Positions 17,750-27,033 of a stretch of 41,835 nucleotides of DNA are shown one piece after another. A program made the translations under genes and the position numbers. Source of the stretch: JBCDCB01 sp039182735. GTDB lineage: Bacteria > Planctomycetota > Phycisphaerae > Phycisphaerales > UBA1924. The notes below the pieces were generated by a model, which made no database searches, was not told the DNA's origin, and was given only the letters and a program-made list of their open reading frames with translations. The DNA lies in contig JBCDCB010000031.1 of assembly GCA_039182735.1 (NCBI GenBank), positions 1 to 41,835 on the forward strand, written 5' to 3'. How positions within the stretch are numbered: position 1 is the stretch's first letter; each line of letters opens with the position of its first letter.

Positions 17750-19111
17750 ATGCTGGACGTTGACATGAGCGCGTCGGTCGCGGGCGTTTCCGCGATCGCG
17801 GACGTGGGACGGGCGGACGAGATCGAGCGCCACACGTACGAGAAGATCCTGGACGTCGCGAGGCGGCTCGCCTCGACGCGAGACCTCGACGAGGTGCTCG
17901 GCGCGATCATCGATGCGCTGCGCGACACGCTGGAGGCCGATCGCGCCTCGGTCTTCCAGTACGACCGCGAGACGCACGAGTTCTTCGCGACCAGCGCTCA
18001 CGGTCTGCCGACGGATCTGCGGCTGCCGGCGGATCTCGGGCTCATCGGCGAGGCGGGCAAGAGCAAGAAGATCGTCAACATCCCCGACGCGTACTCCGAC
18101 GAGCGGTTCAACCAGTCGGTGGACCGATCGACGGGGTATCGCACGCGCTGCATCCTGACGATCCCGCTGCTCGACTACGACAACGAACTGGTCGGCGTGG
18201 CGCAGGTGCTCAACAAGCGCGGCGCGACAGAGGCGGTCTTCGAAGAGACGGACGAGCAGATCGCCCAGCACATGGCCGACCAGGCGGCGGTCGCGTTGCG
18301 GCGCGCGTCGCTCATGGACGCGGAACTGCAGAAGCAGAAGTACGAGCGCGACATCAATCTCGCGCGGCGGATCCAGCAGTCGGCGTTGCCGTCGTCGCTG
18401 CCGGACTTCCCCGGGTACTCCGTGGCCGGGCAGACGAGGCCGGCGGACGAGACGGGCGGTGACGCGTTCGACATCATCGACCTGCGCGAGGAGGACATCG
18501 CGACGCCCGAGGGCACGTCGATCGACGGGCTGGTGTTCATGGGCGACGCGACGGGGCACGGCATCGGGCCGGCGCTGTCGGTGACGCAGGTGCTGGCGAT
18601 GATCCGCGTGGGTTGCCGGCTGTCGGCGCCGCCCGGCCGCATCGCGCGCGAGGTGAACGTCCAGCTGTGCCGGGACCTGCCGATCGGTCGGTTTGTGACG
18701 GCGTTCATCGGGCAGCTCGACCTGGTGCGTCACGAGATGCGCTGGATCTCCGCGGGTCAGGCACCGCTGCTGTTTCTGAAAGCGGGCTCGGACGAGCCGC
18801 TGGACGAGGAAGAACTGAACGCGAACGCGATGCCGCTGGGGATCGACGACGAGCTGATCGCGGACGACCGCGAGCCGTATCGGTTCGATCCGGGCGACGT
18901 GTTCATCCTGCTGTCGGACGGGTACTACGAGGCGCAGAACCCCGAGGGGGTAATGCTCGGGCACAAGAGCGTGTACGAGCACGTGCGCACGGTGATGCAC
19001 AAGTCGGCGGACGAGATCCTCACGTCGCTCCGCGGGTTGCTCGAATCGCACACGCGCGGGATGCCCGCGCAGGACGATGAGACCGCGGTCGTCATCAAAC
19101 GCGACGTATAA
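17750..19111 (+). CDS. GAF-domain SpoIIE-type serine phosphatase (PP2C)
   Basis: A 453-residue regulator. A GAF sensor domain (about 25-185; DLDEVLGAIIDALRDTLEADRASVF, then RTRCILTIPLLDYDNELVGVAQVLNK) is joined by a helix (KQKYERDINLARRIQQSALPSSLP, the usual linker) to a SpoIIE/RsbU phosphatase domain (about 220-450). Metal-binding Asp residues are visible in ETGGDAFD, VFMGDATGHGIGPAL, LLSDGYYEA and QDDETAVV. Such enzymes dephosphorylate STAS antagonists. The RsbW-STAS pair at 12952-13792 is the natural candidate partner. ATG at 17750 is chosen because GGAGG (17739-17743) lies 6 bases upstream; the GTG at 17726 lacks a ribosome site. Confidence 0.93.
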   Translation: MLDVDMSASVAGVSAIADVGRADEIERHTYEKILDVARRLASTRDLDEVLGAIIDALRDTLEADRASVFQYDRETHEFFATSAHGLPTDLRLPADLGLIGEAGKSKKIVNIPDAYSDERFNQSVDRSTGYRTRCILTIPLLDYDNELVGVAQVLNKRGATEAVFEETDEQIAQHMADQAAVALRRASLMDAELQKQKYERDINLARRIQQSALPSSLPDFPGYSVAGQTRPADETGGDAFDIIDLREEDIATPEGTSIDGLVFMGDATGHGIGPALSVTQVLAMIRVGCRLSAPPGRIAREVNVQLCRDLPIGRFVTAFIGQLDLVRHEMRWISAGQAPLLFLKAGSDEPLDEEELNANAMPLGIDDELIADDREPYRFDPGDVFILLSDGYYEAQNPEGVMLGHKSVYEHVRTVMHKSADEILTSLRGLLESHTRGMPAQDDETAVVIKRDV

Positions 19112-19149
19112 GCGTTGCCCGTGGGCGCGGCGCGCGGTATCAACGACGC

Positions 19150-21846
19150 ATGCATGACGACTACGCATTGCTGACCGGGGTGCTCGACGAACAGGCGCTC
19201 GGCCCGTTCGAGGCGGGCAAAACGCTGGCGCACGAGCTCGCCTCGGTCTGCAAGCGGGGTGACGATCACCTCGGCGAAGCCCGGGAGCGTGTGCGCGGGC
19301 TGTCGGACGAGGAGATCCTCGCGGCGACGCGGTATCTGACCGTCCGGTTCCATCTGCTCAACAAGGCGGAGCAGATCAACATCGCTCGGGTGAACCGCGA
19401 GCGCGAACGCGCCGCGACGCCCGATCGGCCCAAGCCAGAGTCGATCGCGGACGCGGTACGGGAGTTGTCATCGCGCGGCGTGGCGTTCGATCAGGCGATG
19501 AGGTTGCTCGGGGGCCTGGATATCCAGCCGACGCTGACAGCGCATCCGACCGAAGCGAGGCGGCGGACGGTGCTCTACAAGCAGCACGAGGTGGCGGAGG
19601 CCGTGGAGTGTGCGCGAGATCCGCGCGCGACGCCGATCGAGGTGGCGCAAGCGGATTCGAGGCTGCACCAGATCATCGAGCTGATGCTGCTGACCGACGA
19701 AGTGCGCGCCAAGCGGCTTGAGGTGCTCGACGAGGTGCGCAACGGTCTGTTCTTCCTATCGACATCGATCTGGGATGCGGTGCCGGCGCTCGCGCGCGAC
19801 ACGATCGAAGCGCTGCGGGCGTCGTACCCGGACGGGTCGGGTGCGGTGTCGATGGCGGAGCTGTCGCCGCTGGTGCGCTACCGCACGTGGATCGGCGGCG
19901 ATCGGGACGGGAACCCGAAGGTGACGCACCGGGTGACGCGCGAGGCGCTGTCGATGCTGCGGGCCGCGGCGGTCGCGCGCTACGGCGAGGACCTGCTCCG
20001 GCTGCGTCACGAACTGAGCGTCTCCGACAGGCGCACGGTGATTGAACCGGAGATTCTTGCAGAGAACGAGCGCTGGGCGGAGCGCTTTGCGCCGGAAGAC
20101 CAGGAACTGGTGCACACAACGCGCGAGCCGATGCGCGTGCGCGTGATGCAGATGCGCGAGCGGTTGGCGCGGGACGAGGCGTACACCTCGTCGGAGATGC
20201 TGCGTGAGCTGCTGCAGCTGCGCGACGCACTCGACGCGGCGGGCGCTCGGGAGAGCGCGCACGCGGGCCTGCTGGGCGAGCTGATCCACCGTGTGCGCAC
20301 GTTTGGGTTCCACCTCGCCACGATGGATATCCGCCAGCATTCGAAGGTCCACGAGCACGCGGTCGGCGAGTTGCTGCAGCGGGCCGGCGTACACGAGGGA
20401 TACGCGGATCTCGACGAGGCGGGGCGCTGCGACGTGCTGCGTGCGGAGCTCGCGCAGCCGAGGCCGCTGGTCTCGGCGTGGGCGGAGCTCTCGGAGCAGA
20501 AGCGCGAGGTGCTGGACGTGCTGACAGTGGTGCGTGGCGTGCGCACGCGCGAACCGAACGCGGTCCGCACGTACATCGTGTCGATGACGCACGACGTGAG
20601 CGACATGCTGGAGGTGTTGCTGCTATTCAAAGAGGCCGGCCTGTTCCGGCGTCGGGAGGGCGGCGGGTACGAATCGGATCTCGATGTGGTGCCGCTGCTG
20701 GAGACGGTGGACGATCTGGACCGCGGCGCGGAGGTGCTCGAAGAGCTGTTTTCAGACCCGATGTACCGCGAGGTTCTCGAATCGCGCGCGCGGGCCGAGG
20801 GCGTGGACGCGGACGCGTTCCAGGAGCTGATGCTCGGGTACTCCGATTCGAACAAGGACGGCGGGTACTTGATGGCCAACGTCGCGCTGCACGAAGCGCA
20901 GCGATCGCTCGCGGGTCTTTGTGAGCGTCACGGCGTAGCGTTCCGTCTGTTCCACGGGCGCGGCGGGACAGTCGGGCGCGGCGGCGGACGCGCGAACCGT
21001 GCGATCCTCTCGGCGCCGCCGTCGAGCCTGAACGGACGCATCCGCTTCACCGAACAGGGCGAGGTGATCTCGTTCCGCTATGCGTTGCCCGCGATCGCAC
21101 GCCGGCATCTCGAACAGATCATCGGCGCCGTGATCGAAGGTGCGTCGGGCGGCGCGGCGGGGGAAGAGCAGGACGATCGGTTTGCGCTCGTGCGCGGCTT
21201 TGCCGAACGCTCGATGCGTGCATATCGGGGCTTGATCGACGGCGACGAGTTCTGGTCGTGGTTCACCTTTGTGAGCCCGGTGACGCACGTCGGCGGGTTG
21301 CCGATCGCCTCGCGCCCGGTGATGCGCGCTGGCAGCCGGCTCGAGTTCGAGAATCTGCGCGCGATCCCGTGGGGGTTCGCGTGGATCCAGATGCGGTATC
21401 TCGTGCCGGGCTGGTACGGGATGGGGGGTGTGCTCGCCGAGGCGGAGGACGCGACGCTCGAGCGGTGCGCGGAGTTGTACCGCTCGTGGGCCTTCTTCGG
21501 GACGGCGATCGATAACGCGCAGCGCGAAATGGCGCGGGCCCGGTTGCCGATCGCACGCTTCTATGCGCACGAACACCCCGATGGCGGTGTGTTCCACGAG
21601 CGCATCGCGCTCGACTTCGATCTGGCGCGCCGGGCGATTCTTCGCATCACCGGGCAGTCCGAACTGCTCGAGAACGAGCCGGTGATCGCGCGGGCGATCG
21701 CGTCGCGCAACCCGTGGACGGACGTGCTCAACCTGATGCAGGTGGAGCTGATGTCGCGGGCGCGGGCGGGGCGGGCGGACGAGCTACGTCCAGCGATATT
21801 CGCGGTGATCAACGGGCTCGCGGCGGCGATGCAGTCAACGGGATAG
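19150..21846 (+). CDS. ppc: Phosphoenolpyruvate carboxylase
   Basis: An 898-residue enzyme that adds bicarbonate to PEP to give oxaloacetate, the anaplerotic feed of the TCA cycle. Catalytic landmarks are LTAHPTEARRRT (active His), WIGGDRDGNPKV, MLGYSDSNKDGGY, FHGRGGTVGRGGG and the C-terminal allosteric end MQSTG, where most enzymes end QNTG. The GSRP-type segment reads IASRPVMRAG. The length is normal. The start at 19150 gives MHDDYALLTGVLDEQ. It lies 38 bases after the phosphatase gene and converges with the next minus-strand gene. Confidence 0.97.
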   Translation: MHDDYALLTGVLDEQALGPFEAGKTLAHELASVCKRGDDHLGEARERVRGLSDEEILAATRYLTVRFHLLNKAEQINIARVNRERERAATPDRPKPESIADAVRELSSRGVAFDQAMRLLGGLDIQPTLTAHPTEARRRTVLYKQHEVAEAVECARDPRATPIEVAQADSRLHQIIELMLLTDEVRAKRLEVLDEVRNGLFFLSTSIWDAVPALARDTIEALRASYPDGSGAVSMAELSPLVRYRTWIGGDRDGNPKVTHRVTREALSMLRAAAVARYGEDLLRLRHELSVSDRRTVIEPEILAENERWAERFAPEDQELVHTTREPMRVRVMQMRERLARDEAYTSSEMLRELLQLRDALDAAGARESAHAGLLGELIHRVRTFGFHLATMDIRQHSKVHEHAVGELLQRAGVHEGYADLDEAGRCDVLRAELAQPRPLVSAWAELSEQKREVLDVLTVVRGVRTREPNAVRTYIVSMTHDVSDMLEVLLLFKEAGLFRRREGGGYESDLDVVPLLETVDDLDRGAEVLEELFSDPMYREVLESRARAEGVDADAFQELMLGYSDSNKDGGYLMANVALHEAQRSLAGLCERHGVAFRLFHGRGGTVGRGGGRANRAILSAPPSSLNGRIRFTEQGEVISFRYALPAIARRHLEQIIGAVIEGASGGAAGEEQDDRFALVRGFAERSMRAYRGLIDGDEFWSWFTFVSPVTHVGGLPIASRPVMRAGSRLEFENLRAIPWGFAWIQMRYLVPGWYGMGGVLAEAEDATLERCAELYRSWAFFGTAIDNAQREMARARLPIARFYAHEHPDGGVFHERIALDFDLARRAILRITGQSELLENEPVIARAIASRNPWTDVLNLMQVELMSRARAGRADELRPAIFAVINGLAAAMQSTG

Positions 21847-21928
21847 CGCGTGTTCGCGACGTCCCTTCATGGACAGCCGGTTCCCGCTGCTCGCTGATCT
21901 CTAATGGTGTGCGCGCAGGACGGCGGGA

Positions 21929-22504
21929 TCAGGCGCGTCGGCGTCGCGAGGCCATCACGCCCGCGATGCCGGCAAGCGCGACCGCGCCGGGCGTCGGGAC
22001 GCTGACGTCGAACGCGAGTCCGATGGTGGTGAGATCGATGCCGGTCTGCTGCACCCAGAACGAGAGCGTCTCGGTGGTGGGGGAGTCTCCGCCGAGAAGC
22101 GGGAGGATGTCCTGCCCGACGAAGGACTGCTGGGTAAGGATGAACCCGAGGAGCTCACCGGGATCGGGCTCGGCCGGATCGACGGTGAAGATGGGGCCGA
22201 GCTGGGCGGCGATGAACGCGACGTCGTCGCCGTTGACGCCGGCATCGAGTTCGATGAGTCGGATGGCGTCGAGTTGGAGGCCCGAGGGGATTTCGACGCT
22301 GAAGAAGTCGAGGTCGCCGGAGGGCAGGTTGGAGTCCACGACCTGGAGGCGGATGGTGTTGGTGCCGACGTCCGCGAGGAAGGGCGTGGGCGTGCTGTTG
22401 ACGTTCGAGAGGTCGCCGTCCACGAGCTCATCGAAGTCGAAGGCGGTGGCAGTGGCGGTGAGTGCGGCTGCGGCGAGTGCCGCGACGATGGTCGTGCTCT
22501 TCAT
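21929..22504 (-). CDS. Secreted PEP-CTERM-like protein (PTPGAV type)
   Basis: A 191-residue secreted protein of unknown function. It has a signal peptide (MKSTTIVAALAAAALTATATA), a mature beta-rich domain low in Cys and rich in Asp, Thr and Val, and a C-terminal tripartite tail: VPTPGAV, a hydrophobic stretch ALAGIAGVMA, then SRRRRA. This is the variant of the PEP-CTERM sorting signal common in Phycisphaerae; an exosortase would cut it and the protein would reach the cell surface or matrix. GGAG lies 7 bases before the ATG. The exosortase is not in this window unless the degenerate candidate at 24370-27033 counts. Confidence 0.85.
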   Translation of the reverse strand: MKSTTIVAALAAAALTATATAFDFDELVDGDLSNVNSTPTPFLADVGTNTIRLQVVDSNLPSGDLDFFSVEIPSGLQLDAIRLIELDAGVNGDDVAFIAAQLGPIFTVDPAEPDPGELLGFILTQQSFVGQDILPLLGGDSPTTETLSFWVQQTGIDLTTIGLAFDVSVPTPGAVALAGIAGVMASRRRRA

Positions 22505-22989
22505 GGCGTGTCTCCGTACCCCTCCAAGGGCATGTCAAGGATAGCCGCGGAGGCTCGGCGGGCCAGCGCAATCGGGGGCCGGAATCGGTTTGCGAGGTCC
22601 GAAACCCCGATGTTCATCGGGGTGATCTGCGTGAGAGCGAGCGTGTCACGCGGGGCGTGAAGTTCGCGGACGCGTGGCTTTTCGGGCGTTGATCGGAACG
22701 CCAGAAAATCTACAGAGCCGTTCGCGTGTTCCGGGCGACGGTACCGGAGATCACCCGGGCTCGAAGCCGAGTCTGTTGAAGATGAAGGAGATGACCTTGA
22801 TTCCTGCGCGTCCATTTCGCCCACATGCATCCACGTCCGAGCACCGACAGGGCTCCGGTTCGTACGTCGATCGAATCGTGCTCGACTCCGTTGGAAGCCG
22901 AGCACGGGGATGAGGCGCGTGGATCTCGATGCTACCCACGCGGATCGTGGGGTGTGGGATCCCCTCTCTCCTCATCGAGGCGTCATTGT
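22505..22989. other. Intergenic region between two PEP-CTERM-like genes
   Basis: About 485 bases without a convincing gene. Frames open here are Arg/Ser/Pro-rich and have neither a ribosome site nor a recognisable domain. The one structured element is a short perfect hairpin at 22604-22623. It also contains the upstream region of the minus-strand gene that starts at 22504. Confidence 0.6.
22604..22623 (-). terminator. Perfect 9-bp stem-loop, possible weak terminator
   Basis: ACCCCGATG and CATCGGGGT are perfectly complementary around a TT centre. Read on the minus strand it is followed by TTTCGG, a very short T run. It lies 367 bases after the stop of the upstream minus-strand PEP-CTERM-like gene and 100 bases before the start of the next one. 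It could end the first transcript or act in the leader of the second. The weak T run makes intrinsic termination uncertain. Confidence 0.4.
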
Positions 22990-23919
22990 TCAGTTATGAC
23001 GACGACGGCGAATGCACGCCGCGGCGGCAATCATCGAGACACCAGCCGCGCCCGGAGACGGCACGACCTCGACGGACGCCGTGGTGCCCAGAGCCTCGTA
23101 CTGGAACCAGGTGCCCGAGAAGTCAGCGAACGGATCGGCGATGGGCACGCCGCCCGACGACTCCCGCGTGTCGAGGATCGCTCCGATCGCGAGCTCGTCT
23201 CGGATGCGTCCGACGGTGGTGTCGAGCACGGTGCTGCTCGGGAAAGCCGAGAGCGGCGTGTTGTAGCCATAGATCGCTTCGTCAGCGCCACCGGGTGTGT
23301 CGAGGTCAAAGGTGCCGGTCTGGGTGAAGGTCGAGCCCGACGTCACCGAGAGGTCCTCGAGGCTGAGCGGGTTGAAGCGGAAGTCGAAGGACTGGAGCGT
23401 GTCCGCACCTTGGTTGTACGAGAAGCTCGTGGGAACGCCATCGACGACCGTCAGTGTACCGGTGCCGAAGAAGCCGGTGGTTGTCACGCCAACCTCATCG
23501 GTCGTCGTGCTGTTGACTGTTCGCGGCAGCAAGATCTTGGTGTTGACTGGGACGTCTTGCGAGTTGGTTGAGGCGAGGCGCGTCGTGAGCGCTTCAACTC
23601 GTTCGAGAATCGGCGTGTGCAGGAAGAACTGCACGTTCGGATCGCTGCCGGATCCCGGCCCAAAGGTGAAAGTCTGCGTCCCGGGGATCGTGGGATCGAA
23701 GTTGTTCACAACGAACTGACCGTCGAACTTCGCGAGGTCGCCGTTGGCAGCGATCGCTCCCCCGAGCGGGGTCGCGGGGTTGAACGGATCCTGACTCGCC
23801 GGCCCCGTGTAGCTGGTGAGGTCGCCGACGAAGTTGACGCTCAGGACGCTCGCCGTGCTGGTCGCTGAAGCGGCGACGAGAAGCGACGGAACCACAAAGA
23901 AAACACTTGCTCGAAACAT
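22990..23919 (-). CDS. Secreted PEP-CTERM-like protein (PSPGAA type)
   Basis: A 309-residue exported protein. The signal peptide is MFRASVFFVVPSLLVAASATSTAS; the mature region is rich in Thr, Gly, Ser and aromatic beta strands (FDGQFVVNN, TQTFTFGPGSGSD, FSYNQGADTLQSFDFRF), with no catalytic motif that I recognise. The C-terminus is a sorting signal: VVPSPGAAG, hydrophobic VSMIAAAACI, then RRRRHN. GGGAGGAG stands 6 bases before the ATG at 23919. A strong-looking promoter and a perfect 21-bp palindrome lie directly upstream, so expression is probably tightly controlled. No enzymatic role can be assigned. Confidence 0.85.
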   Translation of the reverse strand: MFRASVFFVVPSLLVAASATSTASVLSVNFVGDLTSYTGPASQDPFNPATPLGGAIAANGDLAKFDGQFVVNNFDPTIPGTQTFTFGPGSGSDPNVQFFLHTPILERVEALTTRLASTNSQDVPVNTKILLPRTVNSTTTDEVGVTTTGFFGTGTLTVVDGVPTSFSYNQGADTLQSFDFRFNPLSLEDLSVTSGSTFTQTGTFDLDTPGGADEAIYGYNTPLSAFPSSTVLDTTVGRIRDELAIGAILDTRESSGGVPIADPFADFSGTWFQYEALGTTASVEVVPSPGAAGVSMIAAAACIRRRRHN

Positions 23920-23943
23920 CTGAACTCCTCCCTGGAGATTTGT

Positions 23944-23964
23944 TGAGACTGAGTCTCAGTCTCA
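23944..23964. promoter_or_regulatory. Perfect 21-bp palindrome in the 5' leader, putative operator or RNA hairpin
   Basis: TGAGACTGAG, a central T, then CTCAGTCTCA: two 10-base arms match exactly. It begins 25 bases before the start codon of the PEP-CTERM-like gene and falls at about +5 to +25 of the transcript predicted from the adjacent promoter. A repressor bound here would block early elongation; as RNA it would form a 10-bp hairpin. The TGAGAC/GTCTCA half-site recurs upstream of the Cys-repeat operon at 32500-32518. Confidence 0.7.
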
Positions 23965-23975
23965 CTGATGTCCAG

Positions 23976-24004
23976 AGAGTATCGCCCTTGTGCGATGCCG
24001 TCAA
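23976..24004 (-). promoter_or_regulatory. Sigma70-type promoter of the PEP-CTERM-like gene
   Basis: On the minus strand TTGACG (24004-23999) and TACTCT (23981-23976) are separated by exactly 17 bases. The predicted start is near 23969, giving a leader of about 50 bases that contains the 21-bp palindrome and a strong ribosome site. Confidence 0.55.
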
Positions 24005-24369
24005 TCGTGACCTCGTGTTTCTGCGCCGCTGACGAGGCGAGCATCGTCACGCTGATTCAGTTCGTGAGTGACTGCCGCGTGTGGCTGCGTGATGTCCCGG
24101 GTGCAATTTGGGCGGCGTGACTGTGGTGGTCAACGAGCGGCGAAATCGAGTGCCGCAGGGGTCCTGAGGGCCTCAAACGCTGATTCGGAGCTCTCGCGGC
24201 TGGGGGCTCGGGGTTTGTGTTGGCGCGGTCTGGCCCGTTTGTCAACAGAGCGAGGCTGACGGTGTCCAGCGAGCAACGATCAGATTCGGCGCGGAACCAG
24301 AAGCTCACGCGCGCCGGAAGCCGCCGGTGTGGAAGCCAAGTTGTACGCGGATCGCGCGAGGCACACCGC
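24005..24369. other. Intergenic region between the PEP-CTERM-like gene promoter and the large membrane-protein gene
   Basis: About 365 bases between the end of the membrane-protein gene at 24370 (minus strand) and the promoter at 23976-24004. Open frames here are Arg/Ser-rich shadows. I see no hairpin with a T run, no RNA gene and no repeat. Confidence 0.6.
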
Positions 24370-27033
24370 TCACGGAATGGGTGATGAAGTCGGTTCCTGG
24401 TGCTCGAGCACCGCGAAGAGTTCCTGGAGTGTGCGGAGTTGGCGGCTGTTGGGGACTCCGGAGGAGTATCCGATCCCGGCATCGCTGAAAGCCTGCGTGG
24501 TGCCGAGCATGGTGACGCGCCCGTTGCCGTGGCGGAACGAGACTCCCGCCGCGAGGTCCGGGTGGTCGCGGAGGTGGAGGATCGTCTGTGCGTTCGTGTC
24601 GTGCGTTGGTGTCGCGGTGAAGCAGGCCGTGAGAGCCTGCGCGCCGAGGCTGTCGCCGGTGGAATCGACGAGCACCGGCCCCCCGGCGGGTGATCCCGCG
24701 AGCATCGAGACGAGATCACTGCCGGACGAATCCGCTTCGGGTTGCGCGATGGCGGGCGGCGAGACGATCTGCAGGTCGAAGATCTCTTGTGCGGCGAGCC
24801 GGGTGGTGGAGGGCGCGGCTCCGAAGTCGAGCCAAACCAGATGTGCGCCGGCGCGCACCCTTTCTGACAGCAGTTCCACGTCGTGCGTCGTGCAGTCGCG
24901 CCCCGCGCCGCGCGCCACCATGATCAGCCGGACGTCATCTCGCAGGGCGGCGAGTTCGCTCACGAAACGCGGGCGCAGGCCGACGCGCTGCATGGCGATG
25001 AATGCCTGCAGGTAGTTCCCCACGCGGGCTTCTTGGAACGTTGTGAGCACGGGCTGCTGCACCGGGTGCTCGGCGAACTCCACGAACGCGGCCTCATCGA
25101 ACGGGCGCTCGGGCTCGTGCGGGGGATACCACACGCTGCTCGTCCACGCGGCGAGCCAGATCCCGGCAGACGCGCCGAGACAACCGAGCGCGACGTCTGT
25201 CGCGCCGATGGGCGTGGTGCGGCCAACGCCCACCGCGACGAGTGCGAGCAGCGCACCGGAACCGAGCAGGAGCCAACGCAGCCACGGTGACCACTCCGAC
25301 CGGCTGAGGTAGTCAACAGTGCCGACGGCGATCTCGAACTTGCCGGGCATGAAGACGCCGAAGTTTGAGAAGACCGTGCTGTCCGACCAGTAGGCCACTC
25401 GTCCGTTTCCGAAGGGCATCGCGACGCACTGGGTGACTTGACCGATCCGCTCGTCGAGTTGCGGGGCGAAGTCGCCGAAGCCGGTGTTCGCGGAGTGGTC
25501 CGAGTTGTCGCACAGCAGCCAACCGCGTCGGATCGCGTCTCGGGACCACATCGGGGCCGAGACGGAGTGCCCGGTCATCCAGATGAAACGTGGCATGTGC
25601 CTGGCGACCGGATGCGCCCAGGGCTCCGGCTCGTAGAGCTGGCGATTGGCCTGGACGTCGAGCACCGCGTTGTCGTCAAGGCGCAGCCCGAACCGCTCGG
25701 CGACGGGGCGGAGGTGGGTCGTCATCCCGAAGACGTCGGTGTGGTCACCGATCATCCAGAGCCCGCCGCCGTCCCTGACGAACGCTTCGATCCGATCGAT
25801 GGTCTCTTGCGGGTAGGGCGAGGTTGGTGTCTTCAGGATGAGCACGGACGCGTTCTCGAGTGTTGCGTCGGTGATCGGCTCGTAGTTTCTGGCGACGTCG
25901 AAGTGGTGTCCCAGACCGTTGACGAGATTGAAGTACGCGTAGACGGTGCGCACGCCGAACCGTTCCGTCGTGAGCGGTTCGTCCGAGGGTTCCCATGCGC
26001 TGAAGTGCTCATCGACAACGACGCGACCGGTCTTCGCAGTGCCGGGGTCTACCCAGAGCCAGCCCGTGGCGAGAAGCAGTGCGGCGACCGACGCGAGCGC
26101 GCCGGGAATTCTCGAGTCCGCGGTTCGCGGAGAACCACGACCTATACCGGATCGACGGATGCTGTTCATGAAGACGAGCCCGACCATCGCGACGACCGGT
26201 GCGTACGCCGTGACGAGGAAGCTCTCGGTCCACCAGGCGCTCGCCGGGATCGGACGCATCACGGAGGACGTCGTCACCCAAAGACCGATCGCTGCGGAGA
26301 AGAGCGCGATCATGAGCGCCGCGCCCGCGAGCACGCGCCGCGGAAGGCCCAGCAGCGCACCGGCCACGGTTGTTCCGGCGGCGAGCGTGAACGCGTAAAC
26401 GATCCCGAACTTGTCCGGGCTTACAAGGATGCGGTGCGTCGTGCCCTCGTGGCGGATCGAAGCGAGCGCGCCGTCCGACCACGCCTCGCCGCCGAGCATG
26501 CGGACGGCGCCCGCAACGATCCAGCCGGTGTGCCAACCGTTTCCGAAGCGCGCTTCGACATGCGTCGCGACGGCGTAGGCCAGGATGCACGACAGCCCGC
26601 CCATCGTGACGATCACGAGCGGTCGCTCGTAGGGACGGATCGCTCGAAAGACGCCCGCGAGCAGCGCGCAGGCGACGCCGATCAGGGCGGCACGGAGTTC
26701 GATGGGGATCGGCCCCGCCGCGCCGAGGGCGCATCCGATCGCGAGCGCGATCCGCAGCGGTGCGCCATCTCGCGGGGGCGCGTCTGCGTTGATCGTCTCG
26801 GCTCGGTTCCAGCGAGGCACGAGGACAAACCCAAGCGCGGAGAGCACGACCGCCAAGGCGTACCAAGAGAGATGCTCGTTGGCCGCGACCTCGCGCATGT
26901 AGTACGTGCGTTCTTCGAGCGCAAGGAGGAATGCCGCTTGAGAGGCGATCGCGCAGACGAGCAGCGGACCGCCGAGACCGGCGCGCACACGATCAGTCCA
27001 GAAGCGCGAGAAGGAAGCGTGCATTGCGTTCAT
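24370..27033 (-). CDS. Large multi-pass membrane protein with glutamine-amidotransferase-like domains
   Basis: An 887-residue protein of unknown function. The first 340 residues hold about eight or nine hydrophobic helices. Then comes a large soluble alpha/beta domain (about 345-590) of the DUF4350/GATase1-like kind: ASVLILKTPTSPYPQETIDRIEAFV, then GGGLWMIGDHTDVFGM. Two more helices (about 595-650) precede a second similar domain ending RVTMLGTTQAFSDAG and a helix QLRTLQELFAVLE. No catalytic Cys/His/Glu triad is evident. In the N-terminal membrane part, a stretch near residues 170-250 is laid out like exosortase but lacks its Cys. It overlaps the upstream paralogue by 41 bases and is the last gene of a four-gene operon with two Cys-repeat proteins. 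Confidence 0.88.
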   Translation of the reverse strand: MNAMHASFSRFWTDRVRAGLGGPLLVCAIASQAAFLLALEERTYYMREVAANEHLSWYALAVVLSALGFVLVPRWNRAETINADAPPRDGAPLRIALAIGCALGAAGPIPIELRAALIGVACALLAGVFRAIRPYERPLVIVTMGGLSCILAYAVATHVEARFGNGWHTGWIVAGAVRMLGGEAWSDGALASIRHEGTTHRILVSPDKFGIVYAFTLAAGTTVAGALLGLPRRVLAGAALMIALFSAAIGLWVTTSSVMRPIPASAWWTESFLVTAYAPVVAMVGLVFMNSIRRSGIGRGSPRTADSRIPGALASVAALLLATGWLWVDPGTAKTGRVVVDEHFSAWEPSDEPLTTERFGVRTVYAYFNLVNGLGHHFDVARNYEPITDATLENASVLILKTPTSPYPQETIDRIEAFVRDGGGLWMIGDHTDVFGMTTHLRPVAERFGLRLDDNAVLDVQANRQLYEPEPWAHPVARHMPRFIWMTGHSVSAPMWSRDAIRRGWLLCDNSDHSANTGFGDFAPQLDERIGQVTQCVAMPFGNGRVAYWSDSTVFSNFGVFMPGKFEIAVGTVDYLSRSEWSPWLRWLLLGSGALLALVAVGVGRTTPIGATDVALGCLGASAGIWLAAWTSSVWYPPHEPERPFDEAAFVEFAEHPVQQPVLTTFQEARVGNYLQAFIAMQRVGLRPRFVSELAALRDDVRLIMVARGAGRDCTTHDVELLSERVRAGAHLVWLDFGAAPSTTRLAAQEIFDLQIVSPPAIAQPEADSSGSDLVSMLAGSPAGGPVLVDSTGDSLGAQALTACFTATPTHDTNAQTILHLRDHPDLAAGVSFRHGNGRVTMLGTTQAFSDAGIGYSSGVPNSRQLRTLQELFAVLEHQEPTSSPIP

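Noticed and set aside
22501..22905. A 134-codon minus-strand frame between the PEP-CTERM-like genes
   Set aside because: No ribosome site, no domain, Arg/Ser/Pro-rich composition; it also ends inside the leader of the next gene.
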